Both the position numbers and the translations under genes were made by a program. Shown here piece by piece: positions 27,741-37,633 of a stretch of 61,604 bases of DNA (its first letter is position 1; each line of letters begins with the position of its first letter). Under the pieces are notes generated by a model that worked only from the letters and a program-made list of their open reading frames with translations, had not been told where the DNA came from and searched no databases. Origin of the DNA: Cyanobacteria bacterium REEB446 (GTDB lineage Bacteria > Cyanobacteriota > Vampirovibrionia > LMEP-6097); contig JAGWWP010000007.1 in the NCBI GenBank assembly GCA_018970325.1, forward strand, positions 1 to 61,604, given 5' to 3'.

Positions 27741-29612
27741 ATGTCTGAATACAGTCTAAATGGACTCGATGAACAAAGTACTCGAATTAGTACGAGTAAT
27801 AATTTCGTTAAAAATAATTCTAATCTAAATACAAAAAATCTTACACCTGAAGCTTCTAAGCAAGCTGCCATATTTTCCGATTCAGCCGATTCGCTAGGAA
27901 GCGGTGATGGCTTAGCCGCTGGTATTTCGAATATTCTAAATGGCTTAGAGCAAATTAATTCTAATACACGTGAAACTGAAGATTTTAATTTAAGTACTGG
28001 TCAAAGAGAAGCTCTACAGAAAAATGTCAGCAGCCTTCTTGAAAATTTAGATAAAGTAAGTAACGGTAACGGTTCTAATGAAATTAAAGAACAACTAAAT
28101 GCTTTAAATTTAAAACTCAAAATCAATTCTCCAGAAGAAAAAGAATTCATTAAGCATTTTAATGAAACTCAGATCATTGATAGCAAACCAGATTTGTTAG
28201 GTATTTTTGATCACATAAGTAATTTAACTGATTTAGTAACTAGAAATTTTGAAATGAATCAAAAGCATATAATCACTTTAAGTAAATCAAAAGAGGATGA
28301 AAAAGATCAAAGCATAGCTCTTCTAAATAAAGAAACTTCTGTACTCGAAAAAGAAATTAACATAAACGGTTTACAAGACGCTTTCTTAGAGTTTGGCTCT
28401 AAAACTTTAGATGCTGACGGAAAACATGTTTTACTTGGAATAGATGGTTTAAAAACAAATCAAGAAACACCTAAAAAATTCAATGCTGCATACCTTTTCA
28501 ATACAGATTCTGGGGAAATAGAAAGCAGTTTTTCACATCCAGAGTTTAGAGATTCTAAAACTTTTAAAGGCGCTGAACTACAAGGAAATTATGTTTCAAT
28601 AAATAGTGACGGCTCTGAATATATCTTTAGTCGAGATGGTGAATTTCAAAATAAATTTACCGCTCCTGGACTTAATAACAAAATTTCAGAAAGTAAAGTA
28701 ATCGGTAACGAACTTTATGCAGTGGCTGCTGCTAGCGAAAAAGAAGATGGTCAAATCGTTGGTGCTTTATTTAAGTTCGATATTAAATCTGGAAAACTTT
28801 CTGGAGAATTTAAAAGCACAAGCGCAGATCCATCTGGGACATTCGGCTCCAATATTCAACAAGGTGATCATGGCAGACTGTTTATCACAGAAAGCATCCA
28901 AAAAAATACCAATACTGGCGTGAGTAATTCTGGAAGAATACACGTCTTTAACAGTGAAAATGGTGAATTTGAGAAAGTTCTAGAAAGTGAAGATGATATT
29001 CAAGGGCTTGGATATTTCGGCAGCAATCTTGCAGTTAATAATAAATACCTTGCAGTAGCATTGCAAAGCGATGATGAAACAAATTTAGTAGGTAGTAAAG
29101 TTCATGTCTTTGATTTAAGAAAAGATCAGCAGGCTTATAGTATCAGATTAGAAGATTTTGGAGCGAAGCTTGATGGCAAGATAGCCCTAGACGGTGATAA
29201 GTTACTAGTCTCATCTGTCACTCAAGGTGGCAGGTCTGGTATTTATGAATTTGATTTATCCACCAGAGAAAAAAATTTAGAAAAGTTCACTAATATTCTT
29301 AAGGAAGATCTAGATACTTTATCTACCGTCAAAGAAAGCTTAGTCGTAAACAGACTTAAGGCAGACAATCTTGAAGTTAAAGCAGAAGAAAAAACTGCGG
29401 TTAGAAAAGAGAACTTAGAAAAATTTACAGAATATCAAACGAGAGATACTGGAATTAGTAAGAACGAATCTGTAAGAGAAGTTAATAGAGAGAAAGTAAT
29501 TACATATATTAAGCATTTAGAGCAATCTCTAGGAAACAATTCAAATAATCTCGACTTGTTTGGAGTGCAAACAAACGCAGTAGGTTCAAAAGCTTTAGAT
29601 TTATTACCTTAA
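27741..29612 (+). CDS. large unknown with FG-GAP-like beta-propeller region
   Basis: A GGGGGA Shine-Dalgarno precedes ATG 27741. The 623-residue product has no signal peptide. The first 90 residues are Ser/Asn/Thr-rich and probably disordered, followed by helical segments (about 90-200). From about 210 to 500 come beta-propeller-like units such as YFGSNLAVNNKYLAVAL and GSKVHVFDL, like FG-GAP repeats. The C-terminal 110 residues are charged and helical. A disordered N-terminus without signal sequence, next to flhA, is compatible with export by type III secretion, but this is speculative. No enzymatic motif is visible. Confidence 0.6.
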   Translation: MSEYSLNGLDEQSTRISTSNNFVKNNSNLNTKNLTPEASKQAAIFSDSADSLGSGDGLAAGISNILNGLEQINSNTRETEDFNLSTGQREALQKNVSSLLENLDKVSNGNGSNEIKEQLNALNLKLKINSPEEKEFIKHFNETQIIDSKPDLLGIFDHISNLTDLVTRNFEMNQKHIITLSKSKEDEKDQSIALLNKETSVLEKEININGLQDAFLEFGSKTLDADGKHVLLGIDGLKTNQETPKKFNAAYLFNTDSGEIESSFSHPEFRDSKTFKGAELQGNYVSINSDGSEYIFSRDGEFQNKFTAPGLNNKISESKVIGNELYAVAAASEKEDGQIVGALFKFDIKSGKLSGEFKSTSADPSGTFGSNIQQGDHGRLFITESIQKNTNTGVSNSGRIHVFNSENGEFEKVLESEDDIQGLGYFGSNLAVNNKYLAVALQSDDETNLVGSKVHVFDLRKDQQAYSIRLEDFGAKLDGKIALDGDKLLVSSVTQGGRSGIYEFDLSTREKNLEKFTNILKEDLDTLSTVKESLVVNRLKADNLEVKAEEKTAVRKENLEKFTEYQTRDTGISKNESVREVNREKVITYIKHLEQSLGNNSNNLDLFGVQTNAVGSKALDLLP

Positions 29613-29703
29613 TATAAATCTGTTATCACAAGAGCATTATGTGGAATAACTAGTATATAAGTAAGGATTTAAAGTATTCTTGCTTTTATATAAAGGAGAG
29701 TCG

Positions 29704-30186
29704 ATGATGACTTTTTTCCTCATGATTTGTCATAAATTTTCAGCTTACAATCGCTTCTTGTTATTCACCATTATATTCACTCAGGTTTATAGTGCCTCAG
29801 CCAGTCTCGGTGTTATAAGCTTGACTGAAAGTAACAGTATTTTTATAGATGAAGCTTTAAGAGTAAGTATCAAAGAAAGAATATTAAGTAAAAAAGATGC
29901 GACAGAGGATAGCAAAAACCCTAATCAAAAAAAAGCACCAATTAAATTAGCCACCGCCCCAAGAATAGGACCAGTTACAGTAAAAATCGATATTAACCCA
30001 TTAAATATAAATCGCAATCAAGCGAGTTTAAATCTAGATATTATGGAATCATTAGATTTATTAACTCACAAAAAAGAATTTACTTACGAGACTATAGATT
30101 TCAAGAGAATCAAACGCTATGTCTCATTAGACACTGTTAATTCTTTTGTCGACACAATTAAAGAAGAATTTTCACCTGTAGAATAA
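29704..30186 (+). CDS. small secreted hypothetical protein
   Basis: AAGGAGAG precedes ATG 29704 with good spacing, so I prefer it to an in-frame TTG at 29680. The 160-residue product has a signal peptide (RFLLFTIIFTQVYSASA). A basic stretch follows, then a mature part with repeated NPLNINRNQASLNLD-type segments. No family is recognised. Its last 70 bases overlap the end of murI on the opposite strand. Confidence 0.6.
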   Translation: MMTFFLMICHKFSAYNRFLLFTIIFTQVYSASASLGVISLTESNSIFIDEALRVSIKERILSKKDATEDSKNPNQKKAPIKLATAPRIGPVTVKIDINPLNINRNQASLNLDIMESLDLLTHKKEFTYETIDFKRIKRYVSLDTVNSFVDTIKEEFSPVE

Positions 30187-30950
30187 GTATTTAAGTTTAT
30201 TGAAGATATTGTATCCGCTGTAAAACTCTTAGAAAACTCTTTCAAAATCAGCTCTGCTGGATCTATTATCGAATATTTACCCAAGAGGTGCTTTAGTAGA
30301 GCGTAGTGTGTGCAACCTAGTATTAAAATATCTTGGGACTGTTGTTGAACTCCAACTTCTGCGTTTTCGTCGTTTTCTAAATTTCTTAGATATTCTGTTT
30401 CTAGAACTGACAGAGCTTCATCAAAATTAAATTTTTCAATCAAGGGTACTAGCTTAGGACAGGCTATAGGATTTACTTTCAATGCTAAATTTTTATATTT
30501 TCCTGAAGCAATATTAGCTTTAGTAGCTAAATAATATAAATTAGTAAAAGCTAGCGCCTCTTTTTCTTTTTCAAGAAAAGAATTTAAAGCAGTAAAAAGA
30601 TTTAAAGTCTTAAATTTATATGCTGAGAAATCTAAGTCCTCAAAAAGGTTAGAGCTAGTATTACAAGCAGAAATAAAATAATCTATACCCAAATTAGCCG
30701 CAAAATCAGAGAACTCGTGAACATACCTTTTTATATCTTCTAGAGACCTCGCTCCATAAGGGGCTCTGGCTGAATCTGCAATATAGTGAATCTCTATCTT
30801 TAGCCCTGGAACATTAGTTTCACTAATTGCACCTTGTGCAGCGGTTTCTTTATTTATATCTTTAAAAAACTTTAAAAATTCTCTTAAAACTGAAAAGCCA
30901 CCAATCCCCGAGTCATAGAAAGCAAGCCTAAGTGTGTTTTCAGAATTCAT
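30117..30950 (-). CDS. murI: glutamate racemase
   Basis: MurI supplies D-glutamate for peptidoglycan. Motifs: AFYDSGIGGFSVLREF, IADSARAPYGARSLEDI, ISACNTSSNLF with the first catalytic Cys, and ILGCTHYALLK with the second. The protein has 277 residues. It carries a family A repeat at about residues 193-205 (DENAEVGVQQQ). Another insert near residues 34-41 (ETAAQGAISE) may be a decayed copy. The tail of about 25 residues is unusual. Eight bases from the upstream amidase fusion gene, so both are probably one unit for cell-wall metabolism. Confidence 0.93.
   Translation of the reverse strand: MNSENTLRLAFYDSGIGGFSVLREFLKFFKDINKETAAQGAISETNVPGLKIEIHYIADSARAPYGARSLEDIKRYVHEFSDFAANLGIDYFISACNTSSNLFEDLDFSAYKFKTLNLFTALNSFLEKEKEALAFTNLYYLATKANIASGKYKNLALKVNPIACPKLVPLIEKFNFDEALSVLETEYLRNLENDENAEVGVQQQSQDILILGCTHYALLKHLLGKYSIIDPAELILKEFSKSFTADTISSINLNTYSTGENSSLIVSTKELTVSNET
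30335..30372 (-). repeat. family A repeat inside murI
   Basis: GGGACTGTTGTTGAACTCCA followed by ACTTCTGCGTTTTCGTCG matches the family. It is read as DENAEVGVQQQSQ, just upstream of the ILGCTHY active-site motif, and keeps the frame. The same frame as in glpK and glpD. Confidence 0.75.
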
Positions 30951-30958
30951 ATTTAAGA

Positions 30959-33901
30959 TTATTTATTTAAATACTTTATAACACCTGAAGCAATATGCTT
31001 AGCAAGCTGATCTTGGTATTTATCTGAAGCAAGTTTTTTACGCTCTTCACGATTAGTCATAAAACCTAACTCAAGAAGGACTGAGGGGGCTTTATTATGC
31101 TTACAAACCCAGAAGGCAGCCTTCCTAATATTACGATTTGGCATCCCTGTTTCTAAAATCTCTTTATGCATCACTTTCGCAAGCTCATAGCCTGAATCTG
31201 AATAATAATAAGTCTGTAAGCCATCCATGGCACTATTCGTCGCTAAAGCATTTACATGCACTGAAACGAACATATTAGGAGAAATACTTTTAGAAATTTC
31301 CACTCTTTCAGCTAACGATAAAAATCTATCCTCTGATCTAGTCATAAAAACCTTTACTCCAGCCGTTTCTAAGAAGGCTTTAGTTTTTTTAGCGATAGCT
31401 AAGGTTATGTCCTTTTCTGCATGCCCATCATAGAGAGCACCCGGATCATAACCTCCATGACCTGCATCTAAAACGACTTTCTTTTCTAATTTTTCATGCA
31501 CTGGCAGATCCGAGGGTAACCCTTCTTTTATAATCGTGTCAGAAGGGACAGTAGAGACTGGATCAGTCAAAGCTGGCTTTACAACATCATTAACAGCTGG
31601 CTTAGTAATTAAATCCTTCTTGTTAGTAGGAATGATGGTAAGCGTAAGTGTCTTTTTATCTACAGAGGTAGAAATATCAGCATAAAGATTTTCATTTTTT
31701 AAATCAAAAACCACTCTAGTAACGGGCGTACCTAAAGTAGCTAAACCATACCTCATACCAGATACATACTGAGTCGGTTTAAACTGATTCGCTCTTAAAT
31801 TTTCATCAAAAACGATACCAACTAAATCAAGTACATATCGTTCAGGTTTTTTTAAATAAAGGAATTTATAATCTATCTCTTTAGTAGACTCCACTATAAA
31901 AACAGTACCCTTATCTGCCTTGTCTAAAAGGCTCATGGTGAGCAACTTTCCACCTTTAACTAAACTAATAGCATCTGCCTTATCTGAATTCCCACCTACA
32001 ATAATTAACTGTTTTTCATCAGCACTTATTTTAATTTCACGCTGTTCATACTCCTTAGCACCACTAAGTACTATGCGAGTAGTCGAGTTATTAAATTGGC
32101 TTACTTTAATAGATTCTGCACCATTAGTAGTATCTAATTTAAGAGCTGGATTTGCTAAAGCAGAACCAACGATATCCACGACCAATCTAGCTGGATTATC
32201 TAAAACGAAAGAACGCACATTCAGTGGGCGATCCGCAGACAAATATAAGCTACCAGTCTTAAGCTTAACGTCAGTTATTTTAGAGACTTCTACTTCTAAA
32301 TTAAAGTAAATGCTCTGCCCAATATTATCAATCTTGACTTTATCAAGGAGTGCCTTATCTGTAGACTGAATCACTACGCGCACCACGTCATTTTCAAACT
32401 GAGCCACTGTAACCTTATTAATAGCACCAGAGTCTAAATCGAAAATCTGTTTAGGACCCTTAAGCCTAGCATCGTATATATCAAAGACCAAACGATCTGG
32501 GCTTGCGTAAAGCTTTTTAGCAAACTTAATAGTAGAAAAAGAATTATGAGGAACCTTTAAAATACCATGCTTTAAAGTTACATTCTGTATAGAAATAACC
32601 TTATCCTCTGCCTGAGCGCTTAAAAAGCCTGTACTTAAAAATGTAAAGAATAATATAGCTATTAAGCCGAATTTATTGAGGATCTTATTTTGTTTTAGGA
32701 GCATAGTTAGCATTAGGGAACCTGTAATAAATATTATGACACTATATTGCATTGTGGCAAACAAACCATGTTTATCTGCAATAAATCCAAGTAATGGCAT
32801 AGCAATAACAGCAAAGCCCCACGGTACACCCATTATCAAGCTACTTGCAAGAGAAGCCTTTTCTGGAATTAGATTCTGGGCCATTGAGATAAGCTGAGCT
32901 TGAGTGAGATTCAGAATAAAACCTGCAACAAAAAGAATTAAAATATTCGAGTTTTGAAAAAAAACAAGAAAAAGTGGTGCTGATAATAATAAGCTAAGTA
33001 AAATAACTGTAAAATTTCCAAGTCGTTTAATAAAATAAGGTCCAGCAAAGCTTCCTAAGGCTACAGAAACAAAAAATAAAGTAGAAGCAAAGGCCCCTTT
33101 TTCTATGCTTCGATGAACATCATCAAAAAACAACTCTGGTAAAAAAGTATCAAAAGTAACTATTATTAAAGTTCGTGAAAAAGTGAAAATGACTAGTAGA
33201 ACTAAAGTCCAGAACTTTAATTTAAAAAGACTAAGCTTAAACCTTGGTATAGCCTTAGAGCTACTAGTTTTAGAATCTCTAATAAATATAATCATTAAAA
33301 TTGCTCCAAGGGCACAGCAAGGTATCGCAAAAGCTAAATTCTTGTTCTGAGGCGGACTGCCAATTAAAAAATAAGCGAGTAATGGACTTAAACCTGCTCC
33401 AAATGAACCATAGAAAATGAACTTGGCAATGGCTTGCTGCTGCTCATTTTTATGAGCTAAAGCCCCGACATATGCTACTGACGCTGGATGAAAAGCAGCG
33501 TTTCCCATCGCCGCAATAGTCAAAAAAATTAACATCTCATTTAAAGACCTAACAAAAGGAATCAATGATATGAAAACACCACTAAGAAAAGTCCCAGACA
33601 CCATAATAAGTAAATCTTTCGTGAATATAGATTTTCCCAATGGAGAACTGGCTAAAGGCCCTTCTAGGGAATAATCTAATTTAAGATTTCGCTGCTTATC
33701 ACTGAGCCAACCAAATACTGGCTGTAAAAAAAAACTCAAAAGAGCTGCATAGGTACTAAAAAAACCTAACTGAGCTAAATTCAAATTAAAATCACGCAGC
33801 ATAAGAGGCATTATAGTTGGAACAAATTTTGCATAAATATCATTCAAGAAATGCGAAACATTTAAAACCCTTAAAGCCAATTTATTTTTTTTTGAAGACA
33901 C
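30959..33901 (-). CDS. fusion of MFS transporter and AMIN-domain N-acetylmuramoyl-L-alanine amidase
   Basis: The 980-residue frame begins at GTG. Residues 1-395 form a 12-helix major facilitator of the Fsr type (SHFLNDIYAKFVPTIMPLML, then QPVFGWLSD). Residues 397-432 look like an amidase signal peptide (KFGLIAILFFTFLSTGFL, then SAQA). AMIN-like repeats follow (RLVFDIYDARLKGP, ARLVVDIVGSAL), and from about residue 790 a zinc amidase_3: VVLDAGHGGYDPGA, EKDIT, VSVHVNA, LLELGFM. This would put the amidase in the periplasm. A separate start at the internal ATG 32713 is possible. TAGAAT lies 7 bases before the GTG. Confidence 0.85.
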   Translation of the reverse strand: MSSKKNKLALRVLNVSHFLNDIYAKFVPTIMPLMLRDFNLNLAQLGFFSTYAALLSFFLQPVFGWLSDKQRNLKLDYSLEGPLASSPLGKSIFTKDLLIMVSGTFLSGVFISLIPFVRSLNEMLIFLTIAAMGNAAFHPASVAYVGALAHKNEQQQAIAKFIFYGSFGAGLSPLLAYFLIGSPPQNKNLAFAIPCCALGAILMIIFIRDSKTSSSKAIPRFKLSLFKLKFWTLVLLVIFTFSRTLIIVTFDTFLPELFFDDVHRSIEKGAFASTLFFVSVALGSFAGPYFIKRLGNFTVILLSLLLSAPLFLVFFQNSNILILFVAGFILNLTQAQLISMAQNLIPEKASLASSLIMGVPWGFAVIAMPLLGFIADKHGLFATMQYSVIIFITGSLMLTMLLKQNKILNKFGLIAILFFTFLSTGFLSAQAEDKVISIQNVTLKHGILKVPHNSFSTIKFAKKLYASPDRLVFDIYDARLKGPKQIFDLDSGAINKVTVAQFENDVVRVVIQSTDKALLDKVKIDNIGQSIYFNLEVEVSKITDVKLKTGSLYLSADRPLNVRSFVLDNPARLVVDIVGSALANPALKLDTTNGAESIKVSQFNNSTTRIVLSGAKEYEQREIKISADEKQLIIVGGNSDKADAISLVKGGKLLTMSLLDKADKGTVFIVESTKEIDYKFLYLKKPERYVLDLVGIVFDENLRANQFKPTQYVSGMRYGLATLGTPVTRVVFDLKNENLYADISTSVDKKTLTLTIIPTNKKDLITKPAVNDVVKPALTDPVSTVPSDTIIKEGLPSDLPVHEKLEKKVVLDAGHGGYDPGALYDGHAEKDITLAIAKKTKAFLETAGVKVFMTRSEDRFLSLAERVEISKSISPNMFVSVHVNALATNSAMDGLQTYYYSDSGYELAKVMHKEILETGMPNRNIRKAAFWVCKHNKAPSVLLELGFMTNREERKKLASDKYQDQLAKHIASGVIKYLNK

Positions 33902-33934
33902 TAATAAGATTCTATCGTTTTCTTATACGCTTGC

Positions 33935-33940
33935 TATTAT
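33935..33940 (+). promoter_or_regulatory. extended -10 box for argC
   Basis: TGC-TATTAT (extended -10 type) lies 9 bases before the GTG start of argC. No ribosome binding site fits between, so the mRNA would be leaderless. A divergent TAGAAT serves the transporter-amidase gene from the same 48-base region. Confidence 0.5.
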
Positions 33941-33949
33941 TATTTCTCT

Positions 33950-35047
33950 GTGAAAATAGCGATATTAGGTAGTACTGGATATACTGGAGTTAAGCTCATA
34001 GAGCTGCTTTTAAATCATCCTTTTGCTGAAATTGTTTTCATCAGCAGTGAGCAATATCAAGATAGAAAATTCTCAGAAATTTATCCCGCCTTTATAAATA
34101 TTTTTGATCAAATCTGCCTTAGTACGGATGAATTAATTGACAATACTGAAAAATATAAACCTGAGGTAATTTTCTTTGCCACACCAAATGGCATAGCCCT
34201 AAAGCATGCACATATCTTTATAGAAAAAGGTATTCATGTCATCGACTTAAGCGCAGATTACAGATTCAAAGATCTTAAAACTCATTTTAAATACTACGCC
34301 ATAGAGAGACATAATCCCCTAGACCTTTCCCTAAATAAGTTAGCGACCTATGGACTCTGTGAATCTTACTCAGCAGAAAAAAAACTTGAGCTGTCTTCTA
34401 AAAAAGCTCAACTGATCGCAAACCCAGGCTGTTACACTACAGCAAGCATACTATCAGTACTACCATTAATAGCTCTCCATCAGAAGAATAAGGATATTTT
34501 AGATTTATCTAGCTTTATCATAGATGCTAAATCTGGAGTAAGCGGTGCTGGACGAAAAGCCTCTACAGCACATCTATTTACCGAAATTAATGAAAGTTTT
34601 AAACCATATAATTTAGCTCATAAACATAGACATACTCCAGAATTAGAAGAATTTTTCAGCATTTACAGTAGTGATAATATTAAATTAACTTTTTCACCTC
34701 ACCTAATTCCTATTACCAGTGGGCTTTTAGCGACTTCCTACTTAAAATTTAAACAGAAACCTAATCAACCAGAAAGCTTTCTAAGAGATATTTATATAAA
34801 TTTCTATAAAGATAGTCATTTCATCAGGATTTTACCTGAGAATGAATATCCTAATACTAAATGGGCTTGTGGCACTAATAATGCCTTCATTCAGATCGAC
34901 TACGACCCTATCAGCGAGAGCATCATAGCCACCTGTGCGATAGACAATACTATTAAAGGTGCTAGCGGGCAAGCGATTCAAAATATGAATATTTTATTTG
35001 GACTCACTGAAAATCTTGGATTAGATTTAAAACCTAGAATGATTTAA
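33950..35047 (+). CDS. argC: N-acetyl-gamma-glutamyl-phosphate reductase
   Basis: ArgC catalyses the NADPH-dependent third step of arginine synthesis. The GTG start gives IAILGSTGYTGVKLIELL as the nucleotide-binding N-terminus. The catalytic Cys is in NPGCYTTASIL, followed by DAKSGVSGAGRKAS, HKHRHTPELEE and FSPHLIPITSGLLA. The 365 residues are somewhat longer than the usual 345 without any clear insert. No other arg gene is nearby. Confidence 0.95.
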   Translation: MKIAILGSTGYTGVKLIELLLNHPFAEIVFISSEQYQDRKFSEIYPAFINIFDQICLSTDELIDNTEKYKPEVIFFATPNGIALKHAHIFIEKGIHVIDLSADYRFKDLKTHFKYYAIERHNPLDLSLNKLATYGLCESYSAEKKLELSSKKAQLIANPGCYTTASILSVLPLIALHQKNKDILDLSSFIIDAKSGVSGAGRKASTAHLFTEINESFKPYNLAHKHRHTPELEEFFSIYSSDNIKLTFSPHLIPITSGLLATSYLKFKQKPNQPESFLRDIYINFYKDSHFIRILPENEYPNTKWACGTNNAFIQIDYDPISESIIATCAIDNTIKGASGQAIQNMNILFGLTENLGLDLKPRMI

Positions 35048-35206
35048 GAAATAGACCACTAAGCTCCTCCACATCAATAATCTAAAAATATTTTTTTTCA
35101 TAACCAAAGCTTAAGATAGTTCAGTTAATAATATAATAGGCATTTATGTTTCCACACTTGCCACAGTTTTTTTGAGATATTGGTCCCCTCCTAGTTTTTC
35201 TAAATA

Positions 35207-36244
35207 ATGAACAATCGAGGACATCAATTTAATATGGATAACACTGTTGATAATTTCACAGTAGTGGATATTACTGAAACAAAAACATCATCTAATAGTT
35301 CCACGAAACAAGATTGTAAAACCTCCAGAAACCAACAATCAAATTTCCAAGAAGATATAGAGCTAACTTTAATTGATTCAGCTTTCAGTAATGTCTTTGA
35401 ATCAGCAAGACCATGGAAAAACTATTTTATTATTCAATCACATCTTTTTAAAGAAGAGGAGTTAGCATGCTGCTTTGATTTAGCGGAAAACTTCATTAAA
35501 AATAGACATAGCTTAGCTTTAAAATTAATCATCATTAATCGCCTAGAAGCCTACAAGAGCTTAGATTACGAAATTACAGCTATCTCTAAATTAACAGCAG
35601 AAATATTACGAAATTTAGATGCCCAGCTCAGTATAGATGATCATTTAAACTCCTTTGGGCATAAGTTTTCACAGATATGTTTTGAAAATATTTTTTATCG
35701 AGATCTCAAGGATTTTGAGTTTAGTGCTTTAAGTAGGATTGATATAGATGAATCATTACAAGTAAAAATCAGGCAAGAAGTATTCCTAGCTATGTCTAAA
35801 GCTGAGAATCGTTACCAAGATTCATTCACATTAACCATAGATCATAATTCAGATACACCATACTCCAATAAAAAGAAAAAACGCTTCGATTTTATTATTA
35901 TAGAAACTGAAAAAACTGATCTAGACTTTGGTACTAAATTTAAGCTTAAGTGCTTTGAGACTGAATTCACGGACTATATCAAAAATAATGCATTACTCTT
36001 AAACGAACAAGAGCTAAATAGCTGCGAGGAATTAGCGAAAGAGTTCATCAGATGCCGTCATGAAAATAATTATCAGAATCTATTTAACTTACTTAACATC
36101 AAAAAAGCAGCTGGCGAACACCTTTCATCCATAATCTGTGCTCTTATAGATATTTTTGCTAAATTAGACCTTAAACTCAAAGAAGCTAAACACTTAAGCC
36201 ATGACCTTTCTAAAGTCATACAAGACTATCAAAAACACAACTAA
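35207..36244 (+). CDS. hypothetical protein with two related helical halves
   Basis: The 345-residue protein has no signal peptide or membrane segment. About residues 72-165 and 255-345 look like two copies of one helical domain: LFKEEELACCFDLAENFIKNR against LLNEQELNSCEELAKEFIRCR, and later HLNSFGHKFSQI against HLSHDLSKVIQDY. The 40-residue N-terminus is disordered and Ser/Thr-rich. A conserved Cys sits in each copy. I do not recognise the family. It ends directly against ctpA, which runs the other way. Confidence 0.65.
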   Translation: MNNRGHQFNMDNTVDNFTVVDITETKTSSNSSTKQDCKTSRNQQSNFQEDIELTLIDSAFSNVFESARPWKNYFIIQSHLFKEEELACCFDLAENFIKNRHSLALKLIIINRLEAYKSLDYEITAISKLTAEILRNLDAQLSIDDHLNSFGHKFSQICFENIFYRDLKDFEFSALSRIDIDESLQVKIRQEVFLAMSKAENRYQDSFTLTIDHNSDTPYSNKKKKRFDFIIIETEKTDLDFGTKFKLKCFETEFTDYIKNNALLLNEQELNSCEELAKEFIRCRHENNYQNLFNLLNIKKAAGEHLSSIICALIDIFAKLDLKLKEAKHLSHDLSKVIQDYQKHN

Positions 36245-37615
36245 CTATTTTTTTAATTCACTACTAGTCTCTTTCTTATCTTTTTTAGCAACTAATTCCA
36301 AATCCCAAAGAGCGATTTGATCTAATAAGCTACTAGATACTGGCTTTAAATTAGGATTAGAATTTTTTAGAACTTCCACAGCTTTCATTAACTGCTTATC
36401 CTTACCATCTTCTGGAACTCTAGTACCAAAGGGGGCATTAGTATCAAAGAACCAAGGGCCACGACTGTTTTCATAATCATACTTCTCTAAAACAACCTCA
36501 TAGTCTGGTTTTATACCTTTTTTATTAATATCTGTCTTATCTGGCGTTAAATATTTTGCAATAGTTACATTAATGCCACTACCATTTTCTAATTTATTAA
36601 TAGCCTGAACTAAACCTTTACCAAATGTCGTAGAGCCAACTAGCTCTGCTCTATTATTGTCTCTTAAAGCACCACTGAATATCTCACTTGCACTTGCACT
36701 ACTACCATTAATTAAAACCACTATAGGCTTATCAGTAGTAACCACTTTTCTTGCTTTAAATGAATTTATATAATTATTTTTATTAACAGTACTTACTATA
36801 ACCCCATCTTCAAGGAACATGTCAGAGATTACCATAGCATTATTAAGCAAACCACCTGGATTATTTCTAAGATCTATAATATAAGCCTTTGCTGATTTAT
36901 CTAGACTATTAAACGCCCCCAAAACTTCTCCTACTGTATCTTTCGAGATAAATGTACTTAAACGAACATAACCAATATCATCAAAAATAATCTTAGCCTG
37001 TCCATCTGGAATAGCTTTGATAGGTATTCTATCTCTTTGAATAATTTTAGTAAATTTAAGTTTTTCTCTCTGCATCAAAAGTTTCACCTGAGTTCCAGCT
37101 GGACCCCTAATGCGCTTTGCTGCTTCTTCAATTGATAAACCAGAAGTATTTTTATCATCTATTTCAAGAATTAAATCATTAGGTCTAAGATCCGCTTTAG
37201 AAGCAGGTGTCCCTTCTATTGGTGCTATAACTATTACACGCTGTTCTTTATCCAAACCTATTTGAATACCAATACCCGTAAGCTCAGCCTCTATGGACTC
37301 CTTCTCCTCATCAAAAGCTTTCTTGTCTAAAAATCTAGTATATCGATCTCCCAAACTCGCTACCATAGTCTCTATGGCTTTATTTGCATCTTTTTCAGTA
37401 TGAATATATTCATCATAACGATGACGCCATATATTCCAATCCTGACCATTAAAAGAAGAATCAACGTAATCTTTCTGAATAATCAACCAAACCTTGTCAT
37501 AAAGATCTATATAGGTTGATTTAGCATCAATCTCCTTAGCTGAGCAAGCTATAGAAAAGATATTAACCAATAAAAAAACTATTAAATAAAATTTACTACT
37601 TTTTTGTTGTAACAC
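36245..37615 (-). CDS. ctpA: carboxyl-terminal processing protease (S41)
   Basis: The 456-residue protein begins at GTG with a signal sequence (KFYLIVFLLVNIFSIACS). It has a PDZ domain around EAELTGIGIQIGLD and LIVIAPIEG-like strands, and the S41 protease part with SASASEIFSGALRDN (catalytic Ser) and GSTTFGKGLVQ (catalytic Lys). Such periplasmic proteases trim C-termini of exported proteins. The Cys after SIA is lipobox-like but imperfect. A TAGAAT 7 bases before the GTG suggests its own leaderless promoter. Confidence 0.93.
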   Translation of the reverse strand: MLQQKSSKFYLIVFLLVNIFSIACSAKEIDAKSTYIDLYDKVWLIIQKDYVDSSFNGQDWNIWRHRYDEYIHTEKDANKAIETMVASLGDRYTRFLDKKAFDEEKESIEAELTGIGIQIGLDKEQRVIVIAPIEGTPASKADLRPNDLILEIDDKNTSGLSIEEAAKRIRGPAGTQVKLLMQREKLKFTKIIQRDRIPIKAIPDGQAKIIFDDIGYVRLSTFISKDTVGEVLGAFNSLDKSAKAYIIDLRNNPGGLLNNAMVISDMFLEDGVIVSTVNKNNYINSFKARKVVTTDKPIVVLINGSSASASEIFSGALRDNNRAELVGSTTFGKGLVQAINKLENGSGINVTIAKYLTPDKTDINKKGIKPDYEVVLEKYDYENSRGPWFFDTNAPFGTRVPEDGKDKQLMKAVEVLKNSNPNLKPVSSSLLDQIALWDLELVAKKDKKETSSELKK

Positions 37616-37633
37616 TTAATAAATTCTATCAGA

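Noticed and set aside
32690-32720. Sequencing frameshift joining transporter and amidase
   Set aside because: The two parts are in the same frame without any needed shift; only a lost stop codon or true fusion explains it.
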